From: Anodontia alba
Lineage: Eukaryota > Mollusca > Bivalvia > Lucinida > Lucinidae
Direction: 5' to 3'
Length of the DNA stretch: 64,000 nucleotides
NCBI GenBank assembly: GCA_964016985.1
Contig: OZ024828.1
Location: 7,220,610 to 7,284,609, forward strand
A model generated the notes under the pieces. It worked only from the letters and a program-made list of their open reading frames with translations. It was not told the origin of the DNA and searched no databases. Shown one piece after another: positions 31,512 through 42,439 of the stretch (positions within the stretch are counted from its first letter, which is position 1; each line of letters begins with the position of its first letter). The translations under genes and the position numbers were made by a program.

Positions 31512-31696
31512 CTGATATCACTGTTGATATCTCCTGTGAAGCGGGTACCAACCACATTGACAACATACAGCAGTAGTCGGTATTCTGGGTCAGGCTGGCG
31601 TGGTAGATCCCAGACAACACGTACAGCACTCTTCCCATGACTTTCCACCATAATGGAAGGAGCAGGAAGTATTCCATCTCCATCACTAGTTATAAA
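31512..31696 (-). CDS. FN3-repeat protein, first FN3 domain, N-terminal part
   Basis: 185 nt, phase 0 in and phase 2 out, with acceptor TATTTTCTCCAG and donor CAG|GTAAAC. It encodes the start of an FN3 domain: proline near strand A (ILPAPSIMVESHG), the strand B/C pattern with the typical tryptophan (SAVRVVWDLPRQPDPEYRLLLYVVNVVG), then a loop into the next exon. The domain is completed by exons 30004-30120 and 28283-28424, a usual intron pattern for FN3 genes. Confidence 0.85.
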
Positions 31697-31729
31697 CTGG
31701 AGAAAATAGGCAAGGATATAAAAAGGATA

Positions 31730-31973
31730 TAAATGCTTACTGTGCTGGGTAAAAATTTCAGCAGACAACATTTTAAAATATTTTCATATTTATTTTTTTT
31801 TTTCTTTTGCAGAAAATAGGCTTTGATATTTAAAGAGACAATTTGCATGAAATACTAATGCCTGTTTGGAGACAATTTGCATGAAATATCAAAGCCTGTT
31901 TTCTGGGTAAAATAACAGAAATATCAACAATGTGCTGTCTGCTGAATATGTCCTGAGCATCATAAGAGTTAAC
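31730..31973. mobile_element. Family C TTAA MITE with core duplication
   Basis: AATGCTTACTGTGCTGGGTA, two tandem copies of GGAGACAATTTGCATGAAAT-type arm (31831-31890), right CATAAGAGTTAA. Confidence 0.75.
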
Positions 31974-31975
31974 CA

Positions 31976-32440
31976 AGTCAATCCACTAGGGTCAACATAT
32001 TAAGGAACACAACCTGTATCATCTTTACTGATCTGTGTCTTGCTTTCCTTTCAACTAGATATCACCTACATGTCCCTCATCAATCTGTCCCATGCTCTCT
32101 TAAGTTCACCTTTATAATAAAGAACTCTCAACCTGTATCTCCATCCTCAATATGTATCTGGCTCTCATTCAATAAGAAAACACTACCTGCCTGTCCATAA
32201 TCAATCTGTCTCACACTGTCTTTAGTTCACTTTTATAACAGACAACACTCAATCTGTATCGCCCTCCTCAATCTCTGTCTGGCTCTCATTCAACAAGGAG
32301 ACACCATCTATCAGTTCCTCATCAATCTCATGCTCTCTTTAGTTCATTTTTTATCACAGACAACATGTATCTCCCTTATCAATCTATATTTTGCTCAGCT
32401 TCAACAAGATCCCAGTGGGCATACAGCATTGAAACAACCG
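31976..32440. repeat. Tandem array of decayed exon-intron junction copies
   Basis: Three units (about 117-124 bp) each contain a sequence matching the last 40 nt plus donor of exon 32479-33107: at 32063-32105, 32187-32226 and 32304-32342, compared with 32472-32514 in the exon. Each unit also has CTCAACCTGTATCTCC / GTCTGGCTCTCATTCAACAA blocks. On the minus strand copy 1 keeps the frame of the exon end and a GTAGGT donor-like site. A 45-bp hairpin insertion (32413-32460, GGCATACAGCATTGAAAC) separates the array from the exon. Confidence 0.75.
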
Positions 32441-32478
32441 TAGTTTCAACACTGTGTGCCTGCCTGGAAACCACCTAC

Positions 32479-33107
32479 CTGTCCCTCATCAATCTGTCTC
32501 ATGCTCTCTTTAGCAACTGCTGGCACTGCCACCTGCCTCTCCTCCTCCATTGACTCTTCATTCTTCTTAGCATCAAGTTCCACAGCATCCTGTACTTCAA
32601 TGATTGCCATATTCTTCCTTCGCTTCCGTGGTTTGTCAAAACTTCTAGCTGCCTGTGGGTGGGGTGCTAACACCTCCCTATCAGTTGATGTTGTTGTACC
32701 ATCATCTTCAACTTCAACATACTCTCTCCCATCTCTAATAATGCTCACACCACGCTGTCGTGGTGTCTCAAACTCTCGGCCAGATTTTGGAGTCCTTGGT
32801 GTTTTCTTCTCTTTTCGAACAGCCAAATTTGGGGCTTGTGGTTTTTGTGCATCCATTACAACCATGCTCTGACTCTGACCATATTCATCTGCTGTCTCCA
32901 TCTCTGAATCTGTCTCCGTTTCTGATTCAGTTTCTGTTTCTGTCTCACTTTCAGGTGCAGGACGTCTTCTGCCCCCAGGTGACACCCCTTTCTGTTGTAA
33001 ACTAGGTGGGATAAAGTCATGGTCCAGTTGGGGCTTAAACCGCTGTTTCTGAGCTGTAGAGGCGGTCTGTGTAGATTTCTCGTTGTCATCGGTCATAACA
33101 CTCTGGT
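32479..33107 (-). CDS. FN3-repeat protein, acidic Thr/Glu-rich linker exon
   Basis: 629 nt (2 + 627), between the acceptor TTGATATTTTCAG and the donor CAG|GTAGGT. It encodes about 209 residues of low-complexity linker: an alternating Glu/Thr/Ser stretch (SETETETESETETDSEMET), Lys/Arg clusters (FDKPRKRRKN, possibly a nuclear or membrane-proximal basic patch), and an acidic Lys/Glu end (KKNEESMEEERQ). It leads directly in phase 0 into the first FN3 domain exon. Copies of its last 40 nt and its donor are repeated in the following intron (31976-32440). No catalytic motif is seen. Confidence 0.8.
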
Positions 33108-33174
33108 CTGAAAATATCAATCCAAATGAGTGGTAAGCAAAAACTTAACTTAATACATAGAATGCATTGCTCCA

Positions 33175-33422
33175 GATAAAAGGTGTAAAAAAAGAGGAAA
33201 GGATACACTAAGCGTGAGGTGGAGAAACAATCTTTTTGCCTCCCTTCTGAGAAGGGGTCTACATTAAAAGGAAAACAATTGCTCCCAAATAGAGCAAGTT
33301 CTTTCATTTTAAGTTAGACCCCTTTCAAAATGGACCTGTTGTGCAGGAAAGCAAACAGGAAGTCACAAAAGTTGTCTCCCTTAAAAGGAGTTAAATGTAC
33401 CAAGTGTATCCAGGCCCCTTAA
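33175..33422. mobile_element. Family G MITE
   Basis: GGATACACTAAGCGTGAGG, CTGAGAAGGGGTCTACATTA, core AGAGCAAGTTCTTTC, CACAAAAGTTGTCTCCC, ACCAAGTGTATCCAGG. Confidence 0.75.
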
Positions 33423-34085
33423 AACAATTTTTCTGTTATTTTTTTCTACAAAATATATGTTGTCAATGTCAAGTTGACAATTCCAGTGTCAGAGCAACCA
33501 TATGCTTTTGTGCAAAACTAACAAAAAAAACAAAACAAAACAAATTATTTCCTCTTATTATTATATCTGGATCTATGACATGCAAGACACAAACATCCCA
33601 GACACAAAGATCCTGACTGGCTTGCACACCTGAACACCATGCACATCTGTGCCATCCATCCAAGTTCTACTTATTTCAGTTTCAGTAACAGGGCACTATA
33701 ACCAGTTGACAGGAAAGTTTTGTTAGGCACAAATTATTTTCACAATATATCTTAAAGAAACTCTTTTCAAGTAACTGGATTTTGCATTTTTTCTCACTCA
33801 AATGAGAGTATGATGATAAGAAGAGCATGAAAACAATTAGAATCTTGGAGCTTGGGTATAATATGTTACAAATAAGATATGATCTTGCACAAAACGTTAT
33901 TTTTTCTTAAGTATCATGTTCAGTTTTATTAAACCAACTTGCTTTGAGCTCAGGAGGAAAGTTCTACAGAGTAGAGTTAATACAGAGTGGTTTGTTAGAT
34001 TGCAGACTACCTAATGAACTACTAAAAAATACAAACATTCAAGAACTATACAGAAGTAGAAGAATAGAATCCCATACACAATACA
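33423..34085. other. No gene recognised
   Basis: Small inverted motif GTCAATGTCAAGTTGAC at 33462-33478, CATCCCAGACACAAAGATCC with GACACAAACATCCC repeated; otherwise AT-rich. Confidence 0.4.
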
Positions 34086-34500
34086 ATTATATGTACAGCA
34101 TAAAATAAATACACATATACCATACAATAAACAAACATATACCATACAATCAACAAACATATACCATACAATAAACAAACATATACCATACAATCAACAA
34201 ACATATACCATACAATCAACAAACATATACCATACAATCAACACATATATCATTATATCAACACACACTAAACAATCAGAACACACACATATGTACAGGG
34301 CATAATCAACCATACAGTTATCCTCAATACAAATACACACATACACCATTAAATCAATGTATATTCTCTATAATACAAAACACACACATCATACAATTAA
34401 CACTACAAGAAATACCAAACAATCAATACACATACATCAATCAACACACATATACCATACAATCAATGTACATACATCATAAAATTAAACATACAGGACA
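34086..34500. repeat. 23-bp AT/CA minisatellite
   Basis: Six near-exact units of CATATACCATACAATCAACAA at 34125-34245 and looser versions to 34500. The same sequence resumes at 37680-37915, so the array was split by the insertion between them. Confidence 0.8.
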
Positions 34501-36865
34501 TAAACAAGAGCTGTCGGAGGACAGCGAGCTCGCCTGCTGGGTACATTTTATATTGTAACATTTTTATCATTAAGCCATATAATATAGGTCACACTGACCT
34601 AGATGTATTTGTATGTAAATCATTTTGTCACTTAGATATAATAATCCAGGTATGACAATTCTCCATGAAATAGTAATAAAAATAAAAGGCAAAATCACTG
34701 AAGCATGAAATATAGGTCACAATGACCTAGATATAGTAAGTGGTCATTCATTGGGTCACATGGAACTAATATCCCAGGTGTGACATTTATCCAACAAATA
34801 TTCAAGATATAAGGCAAAATCACTGAACCATGAAATATAGGTCACACCAACAGAGATATATTTTGACGTCAATAATCGGGTCACAAGGAACTAATATCCC
34901 AGGTGTGACATTTATCCAACAAATAGTATTCACTAATATCCCAGGTGTGACATTTATCCAACAAATAGTATTCAAGATATAAGGCAAAATCACTGAACCA
35001 TGAAATATAGGTCACAATGACCTAGATATAGTAAGTGGTCATTCATTGGGTCACATGGAAGTAATATCCCAGGTGTGACATTTATCCAACAAATAGTATT
35101 CAAGATATAAGGCAAAATCACTGAACCATGAAATATAGGTCACACCAACAGAGATATATTTTGACGTCAATAATCGGGTCACAAGGAACTAATATCCCAG
35201 GTGTGACATTTATCCAACAAATAGTATTCAAGATATAAGGCAAAATCACTGAACCATGAAATATAGGTCACACCAACAGAGATATATTTTGACGTCAATA
35301 ATCGGGTCACAAGGAACTAATATCCCAGGTGTGACATTTATCCAACAAATAGTATTCAAGATATAAGGCAAAATCACTGAACCATGAAATATAGGTCACA
35401 ATGACCTAGATATAGTAAGTGGTCATTCATTGGGTCACATGGAAGTAATATCCCAGGTGTGACATTTATCCAACAAATAGTATTCAAGCTATAAGGCAAA
35501 ATCACTGAACCATGAAATATAGGTCACAATGACCTAGATATAGTAAGTGGTCATTCATTGGGTCTCATGGAACTAATATCCCAGGTGTGACATTTATCCA
35601 ACAAATAGAATTCAAGATATAAGGCAAAATCACTGAACCATGAAATATAGGTCACAATGACCTAGATATAGTAAGTGGTCATTCATTGGGTCACATGGAA
35701 GTAATATCCCAGGTGTGACATTTATCCAACAAATAGTATTCAAGATATAAGGCAAAATCACTGAACCATGAAATATAGGTCACAATGACCTAGATATAGT
35801 AAGTGGTCATTCATTGGGTCACATGGAAGTAATATCCCAGGTGTGACATTTATCCAACAAATAGTATTCAAGATATAAGGCAAAATCACTGAACCATGAA
35901 ATATAGGTCACAATGACCTAGATATAGTAAGTGGTCATTCATTGGGTCACATGGAAGTAATATCCCAGGTGTGACATTTATCCAACAAATAGTATTCAAG
36001 ATATAAGGCAAAATCACTGAACCATGAAATATAGGTCACAATGACCTAGATATAGTAAGTGGTCATTCATTGGGTCACATGGAAGTAATATCCCAGGTGT
36101 GACATTTAACCAACAAATAGTATTCAAGATATAAGGCAAAATCACTGAACCATGAAATATAGGTCACAATGACCTAGATATAGTAAGTGGTCATTCATTG
36201 GGTCACATGGAAGTAATATCCCAGGTGTGACATTTATCCAACAAATAGTATTCAAGATATAAGGTAAAATCACTGGACCGTGAAATCTAGGTGACCTTGA
36301 CCGTAAAATGTAGGTCACCATGACCTTCACTCTCTTACACTTAAACTGATGTCACATAGTTAGCTGATGTAAAACCAGTTGTGTCTATAACCTGTAGGCA
36401 TATAAGATTTTAAAAATGTGTCCTAGATTTTGACCCCTAGCCCCACCCCAAGGCCCACCCTGAGGTATGAACCCAGGGGTATGTTCTTTTGGAATCTCAG
36501 AAGACTCGTCCAGGTACCCAAATTCTAAATATGAATGCTCTATGAGGAGTGAAAGTCAAGATATAAGAATTTGAAAAACTTTAACACAGTATTACAAAGG
36601 TGTCCTAGATTCTGACCCCTAGCCCCACCCAGGGGCATGAACCCAGGGGTTTATTCTCTTGGAATCTCAGAAGACCCTCCAAGGTACCTAAGTTCCAAAT
36701 TTGTGAGGAGTGACTGTTGAGATATAAGCATTTGAAAAACTTTAACACAGTGTGACGGGAACGGGAACGCAAACGCAAACGCAAACGCAAACGCAAACGC
36801 AAACGTGGACGACCGGGGTGACTACAATAGCTCTCCTTGTACTTCGTACAGGCGAGCTAAAAAGG
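34501..36865 (+). mobile_element. Helitron-like (pearl-type) element 2 with 128-bp tandem array
   Basis: Starts ACAAGAGCTGTCGGAGGACA. The array spans about 34590-36300 with a 128-bp period (AAATATAGGTCACAATGACC ... CCCAGGTGTGACATTTATCC). Then come two copies of a CCCTAGCCCCACCC block (36434-36470, 36617-36640), a (ACGCAA)n microsatellite (36765-36806), a hairpin TTGTACTTCGTACA and the end GGCGAGCTAAAAA. The order of parts matches the pearl-type Helitrons of bivalves; the CTAA at the end could be the Helitron CTAR terminus. No replicase/helicase gene, so non-autonomous. Confidence 0.65.
34590..36300 (+). repeat. 128-bp tandem array with two unit types
   Basis: About 13 units. Most carry CAATGACCTAGATATAGTAA; at least three (34850, 35145, 35270) carry CACCAACAGAGATATATTTT plus a TTGACGTCAATAATCGGG block. 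The types are mixed (the pattern near 34.7-35.5 kb repeats as pairs), so amplification included higher-order steps. Units near 36 kb are almost identical, so expansion is recent. Confidence 0.88.
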
Positions 36866-37679
36866 GTAAGAGAAAAGTCCAGGGAGAGCCACAATCACCA
36901 GCCACAGCCCTTCCCAGACACAAAGAGGAAGAGGAAACAGACAAAACCAAACAAGTGCAAATCAAACAAATGTACAAAAAGCACTAAGATTAGCACTCTC
37001 TTCCCCAAGCAAAGTAATCGCTATGCTAAAAGGACTGAAAAACACAAGAACAAAATAACACAAGGCAAGACTTAAAACAAATAATCTTGTAGAATAAACC
37101 ACAAAGCAACAAAGAGTAAGACCAACACCGGGACCACCGTCTTAGAAGGGTCATTAGAATAAACTACTAGGAGGATTTAAAGCACATTTACAGCTAGCTA
37201 ACTTCACCCTGGGTCCCGATGCTGCTCTTAATACAGAAATACATAAAAATTCGGTTTGTATAAAGGCTCCCAACACAGTCAATGCATCAAAGCGAAAACA
37301 TAAAAATCAAATTAATCACTACGATAAACAAAGGCGAGTACTCATGGCTAATTCTACTGTGCACCAGAGTAAGTGAAAGCCAATAGCTGAACCACGGTGA
37401 GCCAAGCCAAAGACATACCGTCAAGCCCCAACCCATTGGTTAAAGTTTTACGAAGAGGCCATCATTGAGTCTGGGGTCCGAACTACCATCGTGCAATTAA
37501 CTAGCGAAGCATACCCATCAACAATGATTGGGTTGATAACTAGGCTAGCAGTCTGCCGCATAATATCCACGCTATAGCCAATTCTTTTATAATGGTTAGT
37601 TTTCACTCAGCAAAAGTCAGTAAAGCGTATAAAAAAAGGTGTAAAGTTACTTTTGGCTTTAAGTATATAATCAACTCTA
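36866..37679. other. Unassigned insert-like segment
   Basis: Higher GC and A-rich plus strand, no repeats shared with the rest of the window, no coherent reading frame. It separates element 2 from the resumed CA/AT minisatellite at 37680, so it was probably brought in with, or next to, that insertion. Identity unknown. Confidence 0.4.
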
Positions 37680-37915
37680 AAACACCATACAATCAACTGA
37701 CATGCATCATACACCATACAATCAATACATATACACCATAATATGAATGCACATATATCATACATTTAACTTAAACACAGCATATAGTCAACACTCATAT
37801 ATAAAGACAACAGTAGACAACCATACACCATACAATCAACACATATAACATACACACACACACACACAACTACAGCACTGCATGTCATAAAATCAACACA
37901 CATACACTGTTTGTA
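37680..37915. repeat. Continuation of AT/CA minisatellite and (CA)n
   Basis: CACCATACAATCAACTGACA-type units and (CA)9 at 37851-37868. Confidence 0.7.
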
Positions 37916-37934
37916 TATAATATGAAAAGGTCTT

Positions 37935-39420
37935 ATAGAAAGTCTACTGGTTAGTAAACTGAGTCAAGCTATGTGGTCCTCAATGGCTCAGTGGCACATT
38001 GCATACAGCATGAATTACTAGAGCAAGTGCCCAGAGGGTCACAAACACCCCTGGCCAGCACCATTTCTTGATTATAAAATATTTTTAAGTTAATGACAAT
38101 GATATAAGACAAAATATAGTTTATAATGTCATTCTCTGAGTGACACTGATCTATCATCCCAAGTACAACTTTTCTGGAGTAAATAGTCTTCAAATTTGCT
38201 GGACCATAAAATATAGGTCACTGACCTACATATATTTGAGTAGTTAATCTGATGGTCACATTGATCCATTATACCAACTATGATGTTAATCTATTAAATA
38301 ATCAAAATGATATTAAGCAAAATCACTAGACCATGAAATATAGGTCATGCTGATTTACGTTTAGGTGGAAGTTCAGGTCACAATGTGTCATTATATGTAA
38401 ATATGACACTTAGGTATCAAACAGTGGGAGATATAAGACAAAATCACAGGGCTATGGAATATAGGTCATATAATCCCAGAATATGATAGTAATACATCAA
38501 ATTATCTTCAAGATGTAACATAAATTCACTGGACCATGAAATATAAGTCACAGTGATCTACATTTACTTTTAGGTCAACTGTTGGACCATACTGATTCAT
38601 AATCCCAAATAATGATGTTCATACATCAAATAACATTCACCAAAAAGGCAAAATTACTGGACCATGAAATATAGGTCAAGGTGACCTACATTTGTTATAT
38701 GCTGTTAATCATGGTGTCACACAGAACCAATATTTCAAGTATCACATTAATCCATGAAATAGTCTTCAAGATATAAGGAAAATCGCTGGAGCATGAAAAT
38801 AAGATCACAATGACCTTGACCTAATTACACAGAATGTTGATGGGGTAAACATGTCTGATGCTCATCCTTCTTTATTAAGAAACTGTTTGTATAAACATAC
38901 TGCAACATACTACTTTATTGAGGCATTAATCAATGGAATAGTCTTCAAAATATAAGGCAAAATCATGAAAATAAGGTCACAATGACCTTGACCTTATTAC
39001 ACTGAATGTTGATGTGATAAACATGTCTGAAGCCCATCCTTCTTTATTAAGTTGTTTGTATAAACAGCCTGCAATATACTACTTTACTGGGGTGTCCTAG
39101 ATTTTGACCTCTAGCCCTGCCCTGGGGCATGACCCTGGGGTTCATAGATATAGAATGGAAGAGAACCCTCCCAGGTACCCCCATACTAAATATGAAAAGT
39201 TTTTGATCAGTGGCTGTAGAGTTATAAGTAATCAAAAAACTTCGAAGTAAAACTTGATTATAGAAAGGGTTAATGGACTGAATCATGGACAGACAGGCGG
39301 ACGGAAAGACGGACCGATGGAAGGATGGACCGACAGATGAACAGACAAAAAGAACTGATGAAAACTATATACCCCTTTAGCATACTTCATATGCTGGTGG
39401 TATAATTAGTCTATAGATCC
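37935..39420 (+). mobile_element. Helitron-like (pearl-type) element 3, diverged
   Basis: Decayed 120-150-bp units with GGACCATGAAATATAGGTCA (38190-38820) and AAGGTCACAATGACCTTGAC (38798, 38969), then TGACCTCTAGCCCTGCCCTG, an ACGG-rich microsatellite (39289-39345, GGACGGAAAGACGGACCGAT), and a hairpin AGCATACTTCATATGCT (39379-39395) with GGTATAATTAG at the end. Same plan as element 2, older. Confidence 0.6.
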
Positions 39421-39567
39421 AGATAGGCTGAAGAATGTTTGAATTATTTGCTGTGGGTAAGTGCTTTTTCCTTGTTCTCTGGCTTCCTCAAGTCTAACAT
39501 GTTTGTCACTTTCTGCCTGACATGACCTGCCATGAGAACTGTTTTTGGATGCAACTACTTGGAGTTT

Positions 39568-39781
39568 TAAATTAGTTGTCCTGCTGAACCCGGATATAAC
39601 CTGCCTTTGCAAACAGTGTAGATCCAGATCAGTTGGCTTCTGAAGAAGCCAACTGATCTGGATCTGCACTGTTTGCCATTCAGTTTGTGAATCTATATCA
39701 ACAACCTTGATCAAGTAATCTGATTGGCTAAAAATTAGAAATGGGTGTGGCTTCTTAATTTATTCAGCAGGACAAGGGTTA
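39568..39781. mobile_element. Family A TTAA MITE
   Basis: TTGTCCTGCTGAACCCGGAT left, full 60-bp core (39608-39673), right CAGGACAAGGGTTAA. Confidence 0.85.
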
Positions 39782-40040
39782 AAACCTTGCCCTTAATTCT
39801 GATGCAGACGTCACTCTCATAACAGCTTCTTCATGTTCTCTTCTTATTACTCAGACTGAATGCATATTCATTCACTAATGGCACTCCATATTGCACACTA
39901 TCCTTATGTATTTTGTATTTCTGTTAATTTTCAGTGCCTGTATCCCTATGTGCATCTTTTTTCTGCATGAAGTGACTGATTTGTATAATTATAGTATTAA
40001 AATAATTTTAGTATTAAACTTAAAAGCTGAACTTTAAAAA

Positions 40041-40250
40041 CTACCAGATGACAAGGTAACACCCACTTTCAAAGGCGATTACACCAGATGACAAGGTAAC
40101 ACCCACTTTCAAAGGCGATTACACCAGATGACAAGGTAACACCCACTTTCAAAGGCAATTACACCAGATGACAAGGTAACACCCACTTTCAAAGGCGATT
40201 ACACCAGATGACAAGGTAACACCCACTTTCAAAGGCAATTACACTGATCT
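40041..40250. repeat. 40-bp tandem repeat, five units
   Basis: ACACCAGATGACAAGGTAAC + ACCCACTTTCAAAGGCGATT, five copies differing only at one base (G/A in GGCGATT), so very recent. Confidence 0.92.
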
Positions 40251-40257
40251 TAAAGAA

Positions 40258-40853
40258 CCATATTGTACCTGATTACTGCACATATCCCTAAAAGCGTACA
40301 GTCAAGCAATTTTGTAGTCTTCAGATTACTGCCTGTGTTCATTTATCTATTTCTTCATAAAAACATACGTTTTGGGTACTCATTTGAAATGCCTTGACAA
40401 GTACCCACAATATGCTTAAATAAACTTCGTGAGGTAATTCAAATGAATACCCACAATATATGTTTTTATAAAGAAAATCAGAACACGTATCATATAAGCA
40501 TTATTATGTAAATGAAGAAGTCCTATACTCATATTCCTTTAAACCTTGTCCTGCTGAATAAATTAAGAGGCCACGCCCATTTCTAATTTTCAGCCAATCA
40601 GATTGCTTGATCCAGATTGATGATATAAATTCACATACTTAATAGCAAACAGTGCAGATCCAGATCAGTTGGCTTCTTCAGAAGCCAACTGATCTGGCTC
40701 TATACTGTTTGCAAAAGCAGGACATATCCGGGTTCAGCAGGACTAAGGGTTAAAGTGTGCCCTTATTAGGAAGACATTTTACTCCATTTTTTTCGAGTTA
40801 TTTTTTAAAAAAATCAAACAAACCGCACAATGCAGTAATTAGGTAGAATACAG
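40258..40853. mobile_element. Family F MITE with nested family A
   Basis: F left end ACCATATTGTACCTGATTAC, core CATACGTTTTGGGTACTCAT duplicated, right end TTAGGTAGAATACAGTA. The A copy lies at 40550-40753. Confidence 0.7.
40550..40753. mobile_element. Family A TTAA MITE nested in F
   Basis: TTAAACCTTGTCCTGCTGAA ... CAGGACTAAGGGTTAA with complete core. Confidence 0.85.
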
Positions 40854-41434
40854 TATTTATCTCCATTCTTAAAGAGGAGTACTATTTAACTGAAAAGTAG
40901 TCCCTTCTAGAATTATTCATATACCTGAGAAACCAATTCGGTTTTGCTTCCCTTTGACAGGAGAAGCAAAACTTCCTTTCGAAAGGACAAGTAAAAAATT
41001 TTAAAACGCTAGGTCTCAGTTTCAAAGTAAAAACCAGGAATCACTTTGTTACTGACCTGTCCCACACTTGAATCTTAGATGTTTCATTATTAGGTTAAAC
41101 ACAATTTGTATCCGGATTTGCACATAGTTGAACAGTATTTTTGTCTTGCAAGAATATCTCTGTATAATAAAAAATCATTGCTTATTGCACATCCAAGATT
41201 TGGAAAAATTGGCGATGACAAAAAAAATCTTTTTATTATTAAATTTGACATTATACTGCATATCCAAAGTGCCTCATCTGAAAGAAAATTCAACAGGCAT
41301 GTCAAGCCCCATTGTCAAAGAAAAATAAGAAAAATATTTTATTATGCCATCTTCTAACATTAAAATTGAGCACACTAAACTTTATGTCCATTTAGCACTT
41401 TAATCATTTAATATCCTTTCTATATATTTTCGGT
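40854..41434. other. No gene; decayed D-like sequence
   Basis: AACAGGCATGTCAAGCCCCA and ATTTTATTATGCCATCTTC at 41290-41355 suggest an old D copy. Family G-like AAGCAAAACTTCCTTTCGAA at 40965. Confidence 0.35.
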
Positions 41435-41435
41435 A

Positions 41436-41688
41436 ATTAATGCTTATCACTCTGGGTAAAATTTTCAGCCGACAACATACTGATATATTTTTCTTCTTTT
41501 TCTCAGAAAACAGGATTTAACATTTTAGGTAAATTGTCTCCATTAGAGACAATTTACATAAAATGTCAAATCTATTTTCTTAGAGACAATTTGCATGAAA
41601 TGTCAAAGCCTGTTTTCTGGGAAAAAAAAGAAAAATACCACCAGTTTGTCATCTGCTGAATTATCCCAGGGAGTAATAAAGATAAAAG
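41436..41688. mobile_element. Family C MITE with extra arm
   Basis: TTAATGCTTATCACTCTGGG, core with a third GAGACAATTTGCATGAAATG copy (41582-41606), decayed right end. Confidence 0.7.
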
Positions 41689-41999
41689 CAATTTGTTTCC
41701 CTTTCAGATGGTTAGAAACACCAGATCTAAGATGTGAATCACTTTTCTATCTCCTATGCTTAACATCTATTTCCAATTTCATAATGTAAGCAATGATCAC
41801 ATACTATCAACAATATCTAAGATTAATTCAATATCACTTGAGTAATTTTATACATATTTAACCTTGCCGTGTGCCAGAATAAAAACAATGTGCCAAGACA
41901 AAACTATTAGTAAATGAACACTTTATTCGACAGAGACAATTAGTACAAAGCAGCCTACCGAATACTTTATCTCATCTTGTTTTGACAATAAATGGGCCG
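41689..41999. other. No feature recognised
   Basis: AT-rich intron sequence. Confidence 0.4.
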
Positions 42000-42112
42000 C
42001 ACCATGGGAAAATATGTCTTCGGGCATATGAGGACAGTGAAGACCCAGATCAGACTGCACATCTGTGCAGTCTGATCAGGGCCTTCACTGTCCACTAATA
42101 GAATCGCAGGAT
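42000..42112. mobile_element. Family P palindromic repeat
   Basis: GACAGTGAAGACCCAGATCA and inverse TGATCAGGGCCTTCACTGTC around GACTGCACATCTGTGCAGTC. Confidence 0.75.
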
Positions 42113-42439
42113 ACTACAGAATGTATGAATGGAGAGCAAAGGTCTGCATGACACATAGTGCATGTGCAGAATGATGAGAATCAGCACATTTTGTGTATGC
42201 TCTAAGGCACTCTTTTGCTTGGTGTGGCCCAAATGTAATGTGTAAAGTGTGCCCATGAAAGGGTGCAACAGTTTTACGTAAAATATACAAAAATGGGTCT
42301 AGCCAGCAAGTTGTGCCTGTCAGATTTACTTCTTGCCCACATACAAAATTTATCAGCAGTATACATTGGACGAAACCTTTGATAAAAGAATGCGAAATTT
42401 TAAAGCAACGAGGACTTTGACCAGTTTGGTTACATAAAG

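Noticed and set aside
31976..32440. Additional coding exons of the FN3 gene
   Set aside because: Although similar to the end of exon 32479-33107, the copies contain stops and lack acceptors, so they are treated as decayed duplicates.
34011..34237. 60-63-codon frames of Cys/Tyr/Val repeats
   Set aside because: Simple translation of the 23-bp CATATACCATACAATCAACAA minisatellite.
34590..36300. Possible CRISPR array
   Set aside because: Units are 128 bp and contiguous, with no unique spacers, in a eukaryotic intron; it is an ordinary tandem array.
36752..37075. 107-codon frame starting with Thr-Gln repeats
   Set aside because: Begins in the ACGCAA microsatellite and runs into A-rich sequence; no conserved content.
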